DNA from: Myxococcota bacterium
GTDB lineage: Bacteria; Myxococcota_A; Polyangia; JAAYKL01
Direction: 5' to 3'
Assembly: GCA_030065855.1 (NCBI GenBank)
Contig: JASJCT010000016.1
Location: forward strand, 55,021 to 119,020
DNA: 64,000 nt
The notes under the pieces are model-generated. The model searched no databases and was not told the DNA's origin. It was given only the letters and a program-made list of their open reading frames with translations. Made by a program: the position numbers and the translations under genes. Positions 44,720-54,626 of this stretch are shown one piece after another. The first letter of the stretch is position 1, and each line of letters starts with the position of its first letter.

Positions 44720-45967
44720 CTAATCCACGGGGATTCCCGGTGCTGGGAACGCCTTGAGCAGTTCTTTTACCTCGCCGGCAACGCGCGCGAGCACATCTTC
44801 ATTTTCTAGGTTTTCAGCGACCCGGGCCATCCAGTTGGCCAGCGATTCCATTTCGGCCTTGCCCATGCCCCGCGAGGTGATCGCCGGCGTACCGAGGCGC
44901 ACACCGCTCGGATCCATGGGGGGTCTGGGATCGAACGGCACAGTGTTGTAATTGCAAACAATCCCAGCTTTATCGAGGGCTTTGGCAAAGGGCTTGCCAG
45001 TGGTGCCGCGCTTTGTCACGTCGACGAGGACAAGGTGGTTGTCCGTGCCTCCGGAGACCAGGTCGAATCCCTTTTCCAAAAGGCTCGCCGCTAGGTGCTG
45101 GGCGTTCTCTACGATTTTATGTGCATAGACTTTAAAGGCCTCGGTATCTGCTTCTTTGAGGGCTACTGCAATGCCGGCAGTGGTGTGGTTATGGGGGCCG
45201 CCTTGCAATCCTGGGAAGACAGCCCGGTTGATGGCTTTTCGGTGTTTCTTTTTCATCAAAATGAGCCCGCCGCGGGGGCCCCTGAGGGATTTGTGCGTCG
45301 TCGTCGTCACCACGTCTGCAAGGGGAACTGGAGATGGATGGGCCCCACCAGCGACCAGGCCGGCAATATGGGCCATATCCACGCAGAAGATAGCTTCAAT
45401 CTCTCGAGCAATATCTGCAAATGGTTCAAAATCGATAATCCGCGGGTATGCGGTGGCACCGGCCATGATGACTTTGGGCCGATGCTTTTTGGCCAAGTCC
45501 CGCATCATGTCGTAGTCGATACGGTGGGTTTCTGGGTGAAGCTGGTACCGGATCGGCTCAAAATAATCCCCTGTGATACTCACCCCCCAGCCATGCGTAA
45601 GGTGGCCGCCATGGTCTAGGGCCAGTCCCATGATGGGATCCCCGGGTCGGCAAAAAGCGAAATATACGGCCAGGTTAGCGGGCGATCCAGAGTAGGGCTG
45701 CACATTGGCGGTTTCGGAACCAAACAGGGCCTTGGCTCGGCGAATCGCGGTCAGCTCAATAACGTCGATGAACTGTTGACCCTCGTAATAGCGCTTTTTG
45801 GCGTACCCTTCAGAATACTTGTTGGTCAGAATCGAACCAGTGGCTTCCAATACAGCTGTAGAAACATAGTTCTCAGAGGGAATCAGGCGAATCTTATCCC
45901 GCTGGCGTTCTGTTTCAGAGGCGATGAGATCGTAGATCTCGGAATCGATGGCCTTAAGTGCTTTCAT
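44720..45967 (-). CDS. glyA: Serine hydroxymethyltransferase
   Basis: A 415-residue PLP enzyme interconverting serine and glycine with tetrahydrofolate. It has IPSENYVSTAVLEATGSILTNKYSEGYAKKRYYEGQQFID, the PLP Lys in TTTHKSLRGPRGG, and VDMAHIAGLVAGGAHPSP. The length is normal. ATG 45967 has GGAG upstream. Divergent from plsC with about 216 bases between. Confidence 0.96.
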   Translation of the reverse strand: MKALKAIDSEIYDLIASETERQRDKIRLIPSENYVSTAVLEATGSILTNKYSEGYAKKRYYEGQQFIDVIELTAIRRAKALFGSETANVQPYSGSPANLAVYFAFCRPGDPIMGLALDHGGHLTHGWGVSITGDYFEPIRYQLHPETHRIDYDMMRDLAKKHRPKVIMAGATAYPRIIDFEPFADIAREIEAIFCVDMAHIAGLVAGGAHPSPVPLADVVTTTTHKSLRGPRGGLILMKKKHRKAINRAVFPGLQGGPHNHTTAGIAVALKEADTEAFKVYAHKIVENAQHLAASLLEKGFDLVSGGTDNHLVLVDVTKRGTTGKPFAKALDKAGIVCNYNTVPFDPRPPMDPSGVRLGTPAITSRGMGKAEMESLANWMARVAENLENEDVLARVAGEVKELLKAFPAPGIPVD

Positions 45968-46183
45968 GTCACACTCCTAGTTTCCCTAGTGTTTAGATAC
46001 CCAGAGATAGGGTTAGTTACAAGTTTATACACCTATAACAGAATGTCAGGTACGCTATCAATACATACCGGAATTGTGCGCATGCTCGCAACAATGCCGT
46101 TGCGATGTATTGGCATTCAGTGTAGATTGGCTCGGATTATGTTGATGTTTCACGCGTTTAACGGCTGCAGTGCTCGCGCCTAG

Positions 46184-46942
46184 ATGATGTCATCGCCTAT
46201 GATACGGAAGATCTTTTTGGGTCCCTATCAACTTTACACCTGGCTCGTTTTCGCGCCGTTGCTCTTCCTTGGCACAGCGTTTTGGGGAACCGCCACCGTC
46301 ATTTTAGCCGTTACTATCGGCCCAAGGCTGGCCAGCCGCATTGGCGGGGTCAGCTGGTCGCGCTTAATCGGGTATACAGCGCCGATTTTCGTCAGTGTCA
46401 TGGGTCGGGAAAATATAGAGAAAAAGCAATCCTACGTCATTGTTTCCAACCACCAGAGCCAGTTCGATATCCCCTTGCTTTACGGATGGTTGGGCGTGGA
46501 TTTCAAATGGGTCATGAAGCAAGAACTGAGAAAAGTCCCTGCTTTGGGGGTCGCATGCGAAAAAGTCGGCCATATTTTTATCGATCGCAGCAACAAGTTC
46601 AAGGCTCTTGAATCCATTAAAAAAGCAAAAAAAAATATAACCGACGGCGTTTCTGTGATCTTCTTTCCAGAGGGCACGCGCAGCAGAACCGGCGAGCTCG
46701 GTGCATTTAAAATGGGGGCATTTCGCATGGCACTCGACTTAGATCTCCCTATCTTGCCAGTCACCATCATTGGCACGGGGAAAGTGTTGCCGTCACGCAG
46801 TGTGTGCATGTTCCCCGGACGGGTGAAAATGATTATTCACCCCCCCATCGACACCAGTGGCTTAAAGGGTTCAGACATCCGAAGCCTGATGAATAAAACC
46901 CGGGAGATCATCGCGTCGGCACAAGATGCACCATCTGCTTAG
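46184..46942 (+). CDS. plsC: 1-Acyl-sn-glycerol-3-phosphate acyltransferase
   Basis: A 252-residue membrane-associated acyltransferase. It has motif NHQSQFD (HxxxxD), motif PEGTRSR, an N-terminal hydrophobic segment (VFAPLLFLGTAFWGTATVILAV) and VTIIGTGKVLP. It makes phosphatidic acid in glycerophospholipid synthesis. Start ATG 46184 is taken, and ATG 46187 or 46199 are possible. Confidence 0.93.
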   Translation: MMSSPMIRKIFLGPYQLYTWLVFAPLLFLGTAFWGTATVILAVTIGPRLASRIGGVSWSRLIGYTAPIFVSVMGRENIEKKQSYVIVSNHQSQFDIPLLYGWLGVDFKWVMKQELRKVPALGVACEKVGHIFIDRSNKFKALESIKKAKKNITDGVSVIFFPEGTRSRTGELGAFKMGAFRMALDLDLPILPVTIIGTGKVLPSRSVCMFPGRVKMIIHPPIDTSGLKGSDIRSLMNKTREIIASAQDAPSA

Positions 46943-47144
46943 GTTGTCACTTCTGCACAATATCTTTCCGAGATGAAGATGGGGACAGCGATTTCGGAAT
47001 TGAATTTGGCTTGCAAAATGCTCAAACCCTGATAACGATTTAGTCGGAGTTGTATGACATTAGACTTGTATAATGTTATTATTTTGGTAATAACAGGTTT
47101 TAGTATGTAGACAGAACAATATTATTTGGGTCACGGAGGGGCAC

Positions 47145-48548
47145 GTGAACCGGCAGATTATTATTTTAATCCTTATAAATGCCTATATTTCAGGTGCATG
47201 TGCGAGGGCGGATCTTGGCGGTACAAACGACATCGACACCGAGACGGCTGTAAATACGGACACAGACACGGAAACAAGCACTGATACAGATACCAGCGCT
47301 GATGCTGATACCGATGTTGATGCTGACACTGACGCTGATTCTGATACTGATTCAGATTCTGACTCTGATGCGGATTCTGATTCAGACGCTGATTCGGACT
47401 CAGATTCAGACACCGATGTGGACACCGACTCTGATACAGAAACAGACTCTGATACTGGTATGGAATGCGATCCCGTAGATCCTTGCTGCAATGAAAATGG
47501 GGTATTCGAACCCGCAGGTACGACCTGCGGAATGCTTGTCTGCCCAGCAGATGAATGCATAGAGGCAGGAGCAGTCCTTACTTTTAACGACTATCCAGCC
47601 ACCTGCGATTTAACCTGTGACGGCCAAGGTATCTGCGCTGATACATGCAATTGCGACCTAGAATCGACCCAGTGCACAGTGGATCCGGCCAACGAATGCT
47701 GCACTGCCACCTGCGAGGCGCTGACCGGATGTGGATCTGCACCAGGCCTGTGCGGCGATATTTGTGCCGAAGGCACGTCTCCCCTCATTACAGAGAAGTC
47801 GTGTACTGGCTGCGGCGAAGCCGGCGCCCTGGGTACTTGCTCATCAGGATTACCCAAGGAGTGCACGAGCAGCGCATCACCCTATGCCTGTAACCCCACC
47901 AGCTGTGGAGGACAGACCTACTTTTGTAGCATAACAAATGATACATGGCAGTGGCGCCTCGACAATCCAGAATACGACTGCGGGGATGGATGCTGTGTAG
48001 AGAGCGAAAGCTATTGCCTCTGCAAGGAGGATTGTCCAGATCTCCCACTCAATACTACATGGGATGTGGATGCAGAAGACTGGAGTGCACCAGCAGACAA
48101 TGCCGGACACTGGAGATTAGGCACGGATCCCAATACTGTCTGCGGTGGAGAATGGACTTCAAACCAGCACGCTTACTTTTTCAGGCAAGGGTCAACTTTA
48201 CCGTACCCTGCGCAATACTACACCATCAGCCTGGTATCGCCGGCGTTTGACATCTCAGGATGTAAATCAGCCAGCCTGCACTTTAATCTTGCGTTCGATG
48301 AATACGCCAATGACAGCACCTATCCAGGAGAAGCATTTTCCATCGCCTGCTATACCGGGACATCCTGGACGGAGATTGAGCAGCTCTCAGAGTTGTCTTT
48401 TACTTCAGGTTGCCATAAGGATAGCTACAGTATCGAACTAGACCCTGCTTGTGTTGACAGGGCAGATGCCCAAATTCGATTCGTCGCCTCTGGGATTTAT
48501 TCATACAACATCACCAGTTGGCAAGTGGACGATATACAAATCCAATAA
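47145..48548 (+). CDS. Cys-rich lipoprotein with TD/SD repeat linker, paralogue 1 of 3
   Basis: A 467-residue protein. GTG 47145 has GGAGG upstream. The signal peptide has lipobox SGAC (C19). An acidic linker (about 28-105) mixing TD, AD and SD is followed by a Cys-rich module (about 107-310, pairs such as DPCCNENG, CDLTCDGQGICADTC, NECCTATCEALTGCGS, CGDGCCVESESYC). A C-terminal about 150-residue beta-sandwich-like domain follows (TTWDVDAEDWS, HWRLGTDP, SPAFDISGC, AFDEYAN, TSWQVDDIQI), probably for surface binding. It is the first of three adjacent paralogues with the same layout. Confidence 0.85.
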   Translation: MNRQIIILILINAYISGACARADLGGTNDIDTETAVNTDTDTETSTDTDTSADADTDVDADTDADSDTDSDSDSDADSDSDADSDSDSDTDVDTDSDTETDSDTGMECDPVDPCCNENGVFEPAGTTCGMLVCPADECIEAGAVLTFNDYPATCDLTCDGQGICADTCNCDLESTQCTVDPANECCTATCEALTGCGSAPGLCGDICAEGTSPLITEKSCTGCGEAGALGTCSSGLPKECTSSASPYACNPTSCGGQTYFCSITNDTWQWRLDNPEYDCGDGCCVESESYCLCKEDCPDLPLNTTWDVDAEDWSAPADNAGHWRLGTDPNTVCGGEWTSNQHAYFFRQGSTLPYPAQYYTISLVSPAFDISGCKSASLHFNLAFDEYANDSTYPGEAFSIACYTGTSWTEIEQLSELSFTSGCHKDSYSIELDPACVDRADAQIRFVASGIYSYNITSWQVDDIQIQ

Positions 48549-48790
48549 GAGGGCGCCCTTGTGCTGTTGCTGGCCACCGGGGCCGAAATTTCATAAATAA
48601 TGTAATCCTTGAATAACAATCCAATTTTGTAGTATAACGCCATATGACATCAGGTAATGTCATTTGTGGGTGTAGACCTGTGCACAAATAATGCGAGGTC
48701 GTTTAAGCAGTTGATGCTTACTTGTAAAGAACGGCTGATGGACCAGATTCACTTTATTTGCTTACCCATTAAAAAACACGGGAGGACAGC

Positions 48791-50287
48791 GTGAACCCCA
48801 TAATATTATTGGCAATCTTAACAAGTGCTTATATTGCAGGTGGGTGTGCAAAGGCGGATATCGTCGACCCGAATAACATCGATACTGAAACTGGATCTAC
48901 GACAGACTCAGACGCTGACTCTGATTCAGATGCTGATACAGACACGGATACCGATACAGACACCGATACGGACACTGATACTGATACGGACACTGATACT
49001 GATACGGACACAGATACAGACATGGACACGGACACGGATACGGACACGGATACGGATACGGACACGGATACAGACACAGATACTGATACAGACGCAGATA
49101 CTGACACAGACAATGACACGGATACAGACGCAGATACTGACACAGACACCGACACAGATACAGACACTGATACTGATACCGACACGGACACTGTTACTGA
49201 ATGCGATCCACAAGACGCTTGCTGTAATGACTATGGGTTGTTTGAACCTTCGGGAACGGTCTGCGGCACAGTTTCCTGCCCAGTGGATTATTGCTCAGGC
49301 GGGCAGTCAAACCTTATTTTTTACGACTATCCAGCCACGTGTGATTTAACCTGCGACGGTTTTGGTATCTGCTCAGACGATTGTACCTGTGAGGCAGCAT
49401 CCATTTCGTGCACAGTGAATGGGGCCAACGAGTGTTGCACTGCGACATGCGACGATACGACTGGCTGTGGATCAGTGGCAGGCCAATGTGGTGACGATGT
49501 CTGTGCTGAGGGCACGTTTCCCCTGATTACCGAGCCAACCTGCATTGGCTGTGGTGGCAACAACGCCCAGGGTACGTGTGAGGGAAATGCCAGAGAATGC
49601 GAAAACAGCACCTCTCCAGATGCGTGCACGCCCATTATCTGTGGGGGTGAGACCTATTTCTGCAGTGCAACAAATAGTACCTGGCAGTGGCACCTCGGCA
49701 TTCCAGAGGGGTACTGCGGGGATGGGTGTTGCACGGACGGGGATACTTATTGTAACTGCATCGCGGATTGCGCAACTCACTTCCCACTCGATACCACCTG
49801 GGATGAGGGTGCTGAGGGGTGGACAACCGTCTCAGACAGTGGTGGCCACTGGAGATTGGGAACCGATCCCCAGGACGACTGCGGTGGAAAATGGGAGTCT
49901 AACCAGCATTTCTATTTTTATTGGAAAGGGTTATCCTCTGGTGCAGCTGTGAGAAATTACGAGATCAGCCTGGTGTCACCGACCTTTGATCTCCTAGGGT
50001 GCACGTCTGCGGACCTAGAGCTCAATATTGCTTTTGATGAATACGTCGATGATAGCATCATCATAGTAGAGAAATTAATCGCAGAGTGCTACGACGGTAC
50101 TTCCTGGATAGAAATCGATGATGCCAAGGAAACATGGTACGGCCCAGGATGCCACAAGGACAGCCTGGATCTGTCACTCGACCCAGCTTGTGTGAACAGA
50201 TCAAATGCGCGCATCAGGTTCAAAGCCGCTGGAACTGACTCCGCACACATCGATAGTTGGCAGTTGGATGATGTGCAAGTCCGGTGA
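48791..50287 (+). CDS. Cys-rich lipoprotein with DT repeat linker, paralogue 2 of 3
   Basis: A 498-residue protein. GTG 48791 has GGGAGG upstream, and the lipobox is AGGC (C19). The linker of about 105 residues is nearly pure DT with occasional AD, ND and MD. The Cys-rich module and the beta-sandwich domain (TTWDEGAEGWT, HWRLGTDPQDDCGGKWESNQHFYFYW, DSWQLDDVQVR) align with those of the preceding gene. The linker differs from its neighbours while the domains are conserved, so it has evolved separately by repeat expansion. Confidence 0.85.
   Translation: MNPIILLAILTSAYIAGGCAKADIVDPNNIDTETGSTTDSDADSDSDADTDTDTDTDTDTDTDTDTDTDTDTDTDTDMDTDTDTDTDTDTDTDTDTDTDTDADTDTDNDTDTDADTDTDTDTDTDTDTDTDTDTVTECDPQDACCNDYGLFEPSGTVCGTVSCPVDYCSGGQSNLIFYDYPATCDLTCDGFGICSDDCTCEAASISCTVNGANECCTATCDDTTGCGSVAGQCGDDVCAEGTFPLITEPTCIGCGGNNAQGTCEGNARECENSTSPDACTPIICGGETYFCSATNSTWQWHLGIPEGYCGDGCCTDGDTYCNCIADCATHFPLDTTWDEGAEGWTTVSDSGGHWRLGTDPQDDCGGKWESNQHFYFYWKGLSSGAAVRNYEISLVSPTFDLLGCTSADLELNIAFDEYVDDSIIIVEKLIAECYDGTSWIEIDDAKETWYGPGCHKDSLDLSLDPACVNRSNARIRFKAAGTDSAHIDSWQLDDVQVR
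48900..49197 (+). repeat. In-frame DT-codon tandem repeat
   Basis: A nearly uninterrupted run of GAY ACN codon pairs with higher-order repeats (GACACGGATACGGACACGG-like). It encodes the linker of the second paralogue. Confidence 0.9.
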
Positions 50288-50417
50288 TAGTAGCATCCCT
50301 TTATAGATGTAATAATATAGTCCTTGTATAGTGGTCTATAACACTGATATATAATTTTTATGAGTTGGGCAGATCAGACCTACCTATCGTAATTATGGGA
50401 TAAAACGGGAGGAATGA

Positions 50418-51971
50418 GTGAAAGGGCAGAGGTTTTTGGCAATAGTCACTATTGCCTATATCGCTTATGGATGCGCAGAAGCTGACGTTGAGGGCACAGA
50501 GATTGTAGATACCGGTACTGGATCGACCGTGGATTCAGACGCGGATACTGACACAGATACTGGTACGGACACAGACACCGGGTCTGACACGGATACGGGT
50601 ACGGACTCAGACACTGGTACGGATTCAGACACTGGTACGGATTCAGATACGGGTACGGACTCAGACACTGGTACGGACTCGGACACTGGTACAGACACAG
50701 ACACCGGGTCTGATACGGAAACCGGCACAGAAACAGATACTGGTACGGACACAGATACTGGTACGGACACAGACACCGGGCCTGACACAGATACCGGTAC
50801 TGACACAGATACTGGTACGGACACAGACACCGGGTCTGACACGGATACGGGTACGGACACAGACACTGGGACTGATACGGACACGGATACGGGTTCTGAT
50901 ACAGGAGCAGAGTGCAATCCAGTGGATGCATGCTGCGATGAAAATGGATCATTCGAGCCCCAGGGCACGGTCTGCGGCACTGACCCCTGCCCGGCAGATG
51001 AGTGCGCGGGCGCGCAACCAGATCTCACCTTTAACGACTATCCAGCTGCATGTGATTTGACCTGCGACGGCCAGGGGAACTGCGCAGATACGTGTACCTG
51101 CGTGGCAACGTCGACGGCTTGCGAAACAGATCCAGCTGACGAGTGCTGCACAGCCACCTGTGACGATACCACCGGATGTGGATCTGCAGCAGGGCCGTGC
51201 GACGATGTCTGCGGCGTCGGTACAGCTGACCTGATTACAGACCAAACATGCACTGGCTGCGGAGAAAACGGGGCCCAAGGCATCTGTTCTGGGGGCACTT
51301 CCCTGGACTGCACGAGCACGTCACCCAATGCGTGTACCTCCACCACCTGTGGGGGCGAGACCTATTTTTGCAGTATCACAGATACCACGTGGCAGTGGGT
51401 CCTGGGTATTCCTGCAGACGACTGCAGCGATGGGTGCTGTACAGCCGGAGAGACCTATAATAATTGCCCTGAGGATTGTGATATGCCGCTTGATACCACG
51501 TGGGACGAGAACGAAGAAGGCTGGACTAGGTTGCCGATTGACAACACAAACTGGACTTTGGGTACTGTGGCATCATTGACCTGTGGTGATCCATGGGAAA
51601 CAAACCAGCATTTCTATTTTTACTACTCACCTGGTGTGAATGATTACGCCATCAGCTTGGTTTCACCGATATTTAATCTTGCTGGATACAGCGCAGCTGA
51701 TCTTCGCTTTAATTTTTTATTCCGTGAGTACTATAATGAAAGCACGCCGGCCGAAACATTTGCCGCAGAATGTTACACTGGGGTATCTTGGGTAGAGATT
51801 TGGCAGGTCTCAGAAACATCCTATGATAGCGGCTGCCACACAGAGAACCACAGTATCCCACTCGATGCTGCCTGCCTGGACAGGGAAGAAGCGCAAATAC
51901 GGTTTACAGCATCTGGGGGCAATTCGGATAACATCTGGAGCTGGCACGTGGACGATATACGAGTCCATTAG
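50418..51971 (+). CDS. Cys-rich lipoprotein with DTDTGT/DSDTGT repeat linker, paralogue 3 of 3
   Basis: A 517-residue protein. GTG 50418 follows GGGAGG, and the lipobox is YGC (C19). The linker (about 40-165) consists of DTDTGT and DSDTGT hexads, like those at 3353 and 5023. The Cys-rich module (CDENGSFEPQGTVCGTDPCPADEC etc.) and beta-sandwich domain (TTWDENEEGWT, SPIFNLAGYSAADLRF, WSWHVDDIRVH) match the other two. The stop is 20 bases ahead of the radical SAM gene, so the two may be cotranscribed. Confidence 0.85.
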   Translation: MKGQRFLAIVTIAYIAYGCAEADVEGTEIVDTGTGSTVDSDADTDTDTGTDTDTGSDTDTGTDSDTGTDSDTGTDSDTGTDSDTGTDSDTGTDTDTGSDTETGTETDTGTDTDTGTDTDTGPDTDTGTDTDTGTDTDTGSDTDTGTDTDTGTDTDTDTGSDTGAECNPVDACCDENGSFEPQGTVCGTDPCPADECAGAQPDLTFNDYPAACDLTCDGQGNCADTCTCVATSTACETDPADECCTATCDDTTGCGSAAGPCDDVCGVGTADLITDQTCTGCGENGAQGICSGGTSLDCTSTSPNACTSTTCGGETYFCSITDTTWQWVLGIPADDCSDGCCTAGETYNNCPEDCDMPLDTTWDENEEGWTRLPIDNTNWTLGTVASLTCGDPWETNQHFYFYYSPGVNDYAISLVSPIFNLAGYSAADLRFNFLFREYYNESTPAETFAAECYTGVSWVEIWQVSETSYDSGCHTENHSIPLDAACLDREEAQIRFTASGGNSDNIWSWHVDDIRVH

Positions 51972-51991
51972 CAAGAGCGCACATAAAAAGT

Positions 51992-53305
51992 ATGCGCCAA
52001 GGTCTTTATTTGAAAGTCGCGCTGGTTAACTTCGTTCCCGATCCATCTGGAAAGAACTACCTCGGGTTCAATCACGGACTGGCATCTATTTCTGCAAGCC
52101 TCAAGCTGGATGGGCATGTCACGCGGCTGTTTACGATTTCCAAAAGCACAGACAACGTGCGCGCCCTGGCCGCATTTGACCCGGACGCGGTGTTCGTCTA
52201 CCTGACGACCCACCAATACCGCCTCTTTTTGAACTATCAGCGCCAGGTTTTTACACCCTTAGGCGTGCCCGTTTTTTTGGGTGGACCTCATGCCACTGCC
52301 GCGCCTGAAGATACAGTGTCAATCCCGGGCGTGGCAGGGATCTGCATCGGAGAGGGGGAATTAAGCGCGCGCCTTTTGCTGGACCGGATCTCACAAAAGG
52401 CGTCTTTTGACGACATTCCCAATATTTGGTTTGTGCGGGATGGGGCAGTGGTTAAAAACGAGATCGGCCATTGCGCTGCATCCCTGGACGCGCTGCCCTT
52501 TGCAGATAGGAGCATCTTCCCCTATCAAACGCTCCTGAACACGCGGTCCATGGACATTCTCGGGTTTGAGCTCTTTCTCACCCGTGGATGCAAGTATACC
52601 TGCACCTATTGCATCAACGCCCGGCTAAAACAGGTGATCCCGCCAAAACACCACCTGCGGTACCGCTCTGTTGATAACGCGATCAAAGAGCTCGAGTGGA
52701 TAATAAAGACCTATGAGTACCAGGGGGTCATTGGGTTTCAGGACGATATTTTTACGTTGGATCCCAAGTGGCTTGCGACATTTGCCAAGGATTTTCGCAA
52801 ATACATCGGCTTACCGTTCTGGTGCAACGCCCATATCGATCACCTGAATGAGCCCATTATCAAAACCCTGAGGCAGGCCGGGTGCTTCCGGGTGCAGATC
52901 GGCATTGAGAGCGGGAACGAGCACCTCAGACGGTCTTTGCTCGGCAAGCATTTTACCAACCAGCGCATCCTGGAAGTAACGCGCCTGCTAAAAAAGCACC
53001 ACATGAAAACAGTTGCCTATTTCATGATCGGTTTACCAGACGAAACAGAGGCAGACGTGCTGCAATCCATTCGCCTGTGCCAGCGCATGGCACCGGATTG
53101 GATCCTCATATCTGGGTTTTGTCCATATCCAGGCACGCGCATGTACGCCGACCTGGTGGCCAATGGCCGGCTAGACCCGACCTATTACAAAACCCTACCC
53201 ACAGACACCTACTACGCCCCCTATCTGGTCTACGACCAGGGAGGTCTCACGCAAGAGCAGCTCGCGTACTATTACGCGAGTTTCGTCTCCCTTGCCAAAC
53301 AATGA
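51992..53305 (+). CDS. B12-binding-type radical SAM enzyme
   Basis: A 437-residue protein of the BchE/B12-binding rSAM class. The N-terminal about 160 residues are a Rossmann-like cobalamin-binding-type domain (LYLKVALVNFVPDPSGKNYLGFNHGLASISASLKLDGH, VFLGGPHATAAPEDT, GICIGEGE). The radical-SAM motif CKYTCTYC is near residue 200, with a TIM-barrel core including GIESGNEHLRRSLLGKH and MIGLPDETEADVL. The substrate is unknown. Such enzymes methylate or rearrange unactivated carbons. It is placed directly behind the third Cys-rich lipoprotein gene. Confidence 0.88.
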   Translation: MRQGLYLKVALVNFVPDPSGKNYLGFNHGLASISASLKLDGHVTRLFTISKSTDNVRALAAFDPDAVFVYLTTHQYRLFLNYQRQVFTPLGVPVFLGGPHATAAPEDTVSIPGVAGICIGEGELSARLLLDRISQKASFDDIPNIWFVRDGAVVKNEIGHCAASLDALPFADRSIFPYQTLLNTRSMDILGFELFLTRGCKYTCTYCINARLKQVIPPKHHLRYRSVDNAIKELEWIIKTYEYQGVIGFQDDIFTLDPKWLATFAKDFRKYIGLPFWCNAHIDHLNEPIIKTLRQAGCFRVQIGIESGNEHLRRSLLGKHFTNQRILEVTRLLKKHHMKTVAYFMIGLPDETEADVLQSIRLCQRMAPDWILISGFCPYPGTRMYADLVANGRLDPTYYKTLPTDTYYAPYLVYDQGGLTQEQLAYYYASFVSLAKQ

Positions 53306-53417
53306 TAGTTCTGGATGCCAAACTGTTCCCTGGTTCAGCCGCGTTACCAGCACCGCCACTTCTTAGCAGTTAGTTTCTTTTTTGGAAGAAACTTTTTAAT
53401 ATGCTATAAAAACATTC

Positions 53418-54614
53418 GTGTATAAAAGAAATACATATATAGAGCGAATTCGTCCTTTTATTAATAAGCCCGTTATCAAAATCATTACCGGGATGCGACG
53501 GGTCGGTAAGAGCTGTTTTTTGAAGCTGCTCCAAGAATCGCTGACTGAACAGGGTATTCCAGAGAAATCCATTATCTCCATAAATCTCGACACGATAGAG
53601 GCAGAACCGCTTCTGAACTTCAAGTCGCTTTACCGTCATATCAAGAAGCTATCACCAAGGGCCGGCAAAACCTACGTCATGATCGATGAGGTCCAGGAGT
53701 GCGAGCAGTGGGAACGGACCGTGGAATCCCTATTCGACGACCCGAGGTACGACATTTACATCACGGGGTCCAACGCGCAAATGCTGTCGTCCGAGCTGGC
53801 GACAAAACTCTCGGGACGATATGTGGAGTTTCCTATCTATTCCCTTGGCTTTTCGGAGTACCTGGCGTTCATGGGCCATGCCGAGGAAGACGCTTACAAC
53901 CAATTCCCACGATTTCTCAAAACCGGGGGATTTCCGGCACTCCACCATTTTGATCACGACGAAGAGGTCATCTATCAGTACATAGAGAGCCTGTACAATA
54001 CGATACTTCTAAAGGACATTATCAAACGCCACAACCTGCGCAACGTGGCCTTGCTGGAGAACATCACTCGCTATACCTTCGACAATATTGGCAATATCTT
54101 CTCCTCAAAAAGAATTGCGGACTATGTCAAGTCGCAGCGAATGTCTGTGGGCGTTGAGACAGTACAGAACTACCTCTCCTACATCGTGGACACCTACGCG
54201 CTCCATAAGGTAAAGCGCTACGATATCAAGGGAAAACGTTTGCTGGAAATCCATGAGAAATACTACCTCGGAGATGTGGGCCTAAGGCATGCCCTCCTCG
54301 GATACAGAGAGGGGGACATCGCAGGCATGCTCGAAAACATCGTATACCTCGAGCTGCGTAGAAGGGGCTATACGGTTCACATCGGCAAGCAGGGCACGCT
54401 TGAGGTAGACTTCATCGCCGAACGAGCGAACGAGAAGAGATACATTCAGGTGGCCTATCTCCTGTCCGAAAAAGCGACCCTGGCCCGAGAACTCAAACCG
54501 CTTAAGGCGATTAACGATAACTACCCCAAGTTCCTGCTGACAACCGACACACTCTTCGGCCAGGATATCGAAGGCATCAGCAGATTAAACATCGTTGATT
54601 TTCTACTGGAATAA
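53418..54614 (+). CDS. AAA (AAA_14/DUF4143) ATPase
   Basis: A 398-residue protein. The Walker A is GMRRVGKS (25-32). Walker B-like YVMIDEVQECEQWE and ITGSNAQMLSSELATKLSGRYVEF follow, and the C-terminal DUF4143 part has LEVDFIAERANEKRYIQVAYLLS, a PD-(D/E)xK-like arrangement. This is a common family of unknown cellular function with a patchy distribution, often transferred. GTG 53418 lacks a clear ribosome site, and the sequence just upstream is AT-rich. Confidence 0.9.
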   Translation: MYKRNTYIERIRPFINKPVIKIITGMRRVGKSCFLKLLQESLTEQGIPEKSIISINLDTIEAEPLLNFKSLYRHIKKLSPRAGKTYVMIDEVQECEQWERTVESLFDDPRYDIYITGSNAQMLSSELATKLSGRYVEFPIYSLGFSEYLAFMGHAEEDAYNQFPRFLKTGGFPALHHFDHDEEVIYQYIESLYNTILLKDIIKRHNLRNVALLENITRYTFDNIGNIFSSKRIADYVKSQRMSVGVETVQNYLSYIVDTYALHKVKRYDIKGKRLLEIHEKYYLGDVGLRHALLGYREGDIAGMLENIVYLELRRRGYTVHIGKQGTLEVDFIAERANEKRYIQVAYLLSEKATLARELKPLKAINDNYPKFLLTTDTLFGQDIEGISRLNIVDFLLE

Positions 54615-54626
54615 CCCACCCCAAGC

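Noticed and set aside
45776..46183. 135-codon plus-strand frame ending at the plsC start
   Set aside because: It lies mainly opposite glyA, lacks a ribosome site, and matches nothing recognisable.
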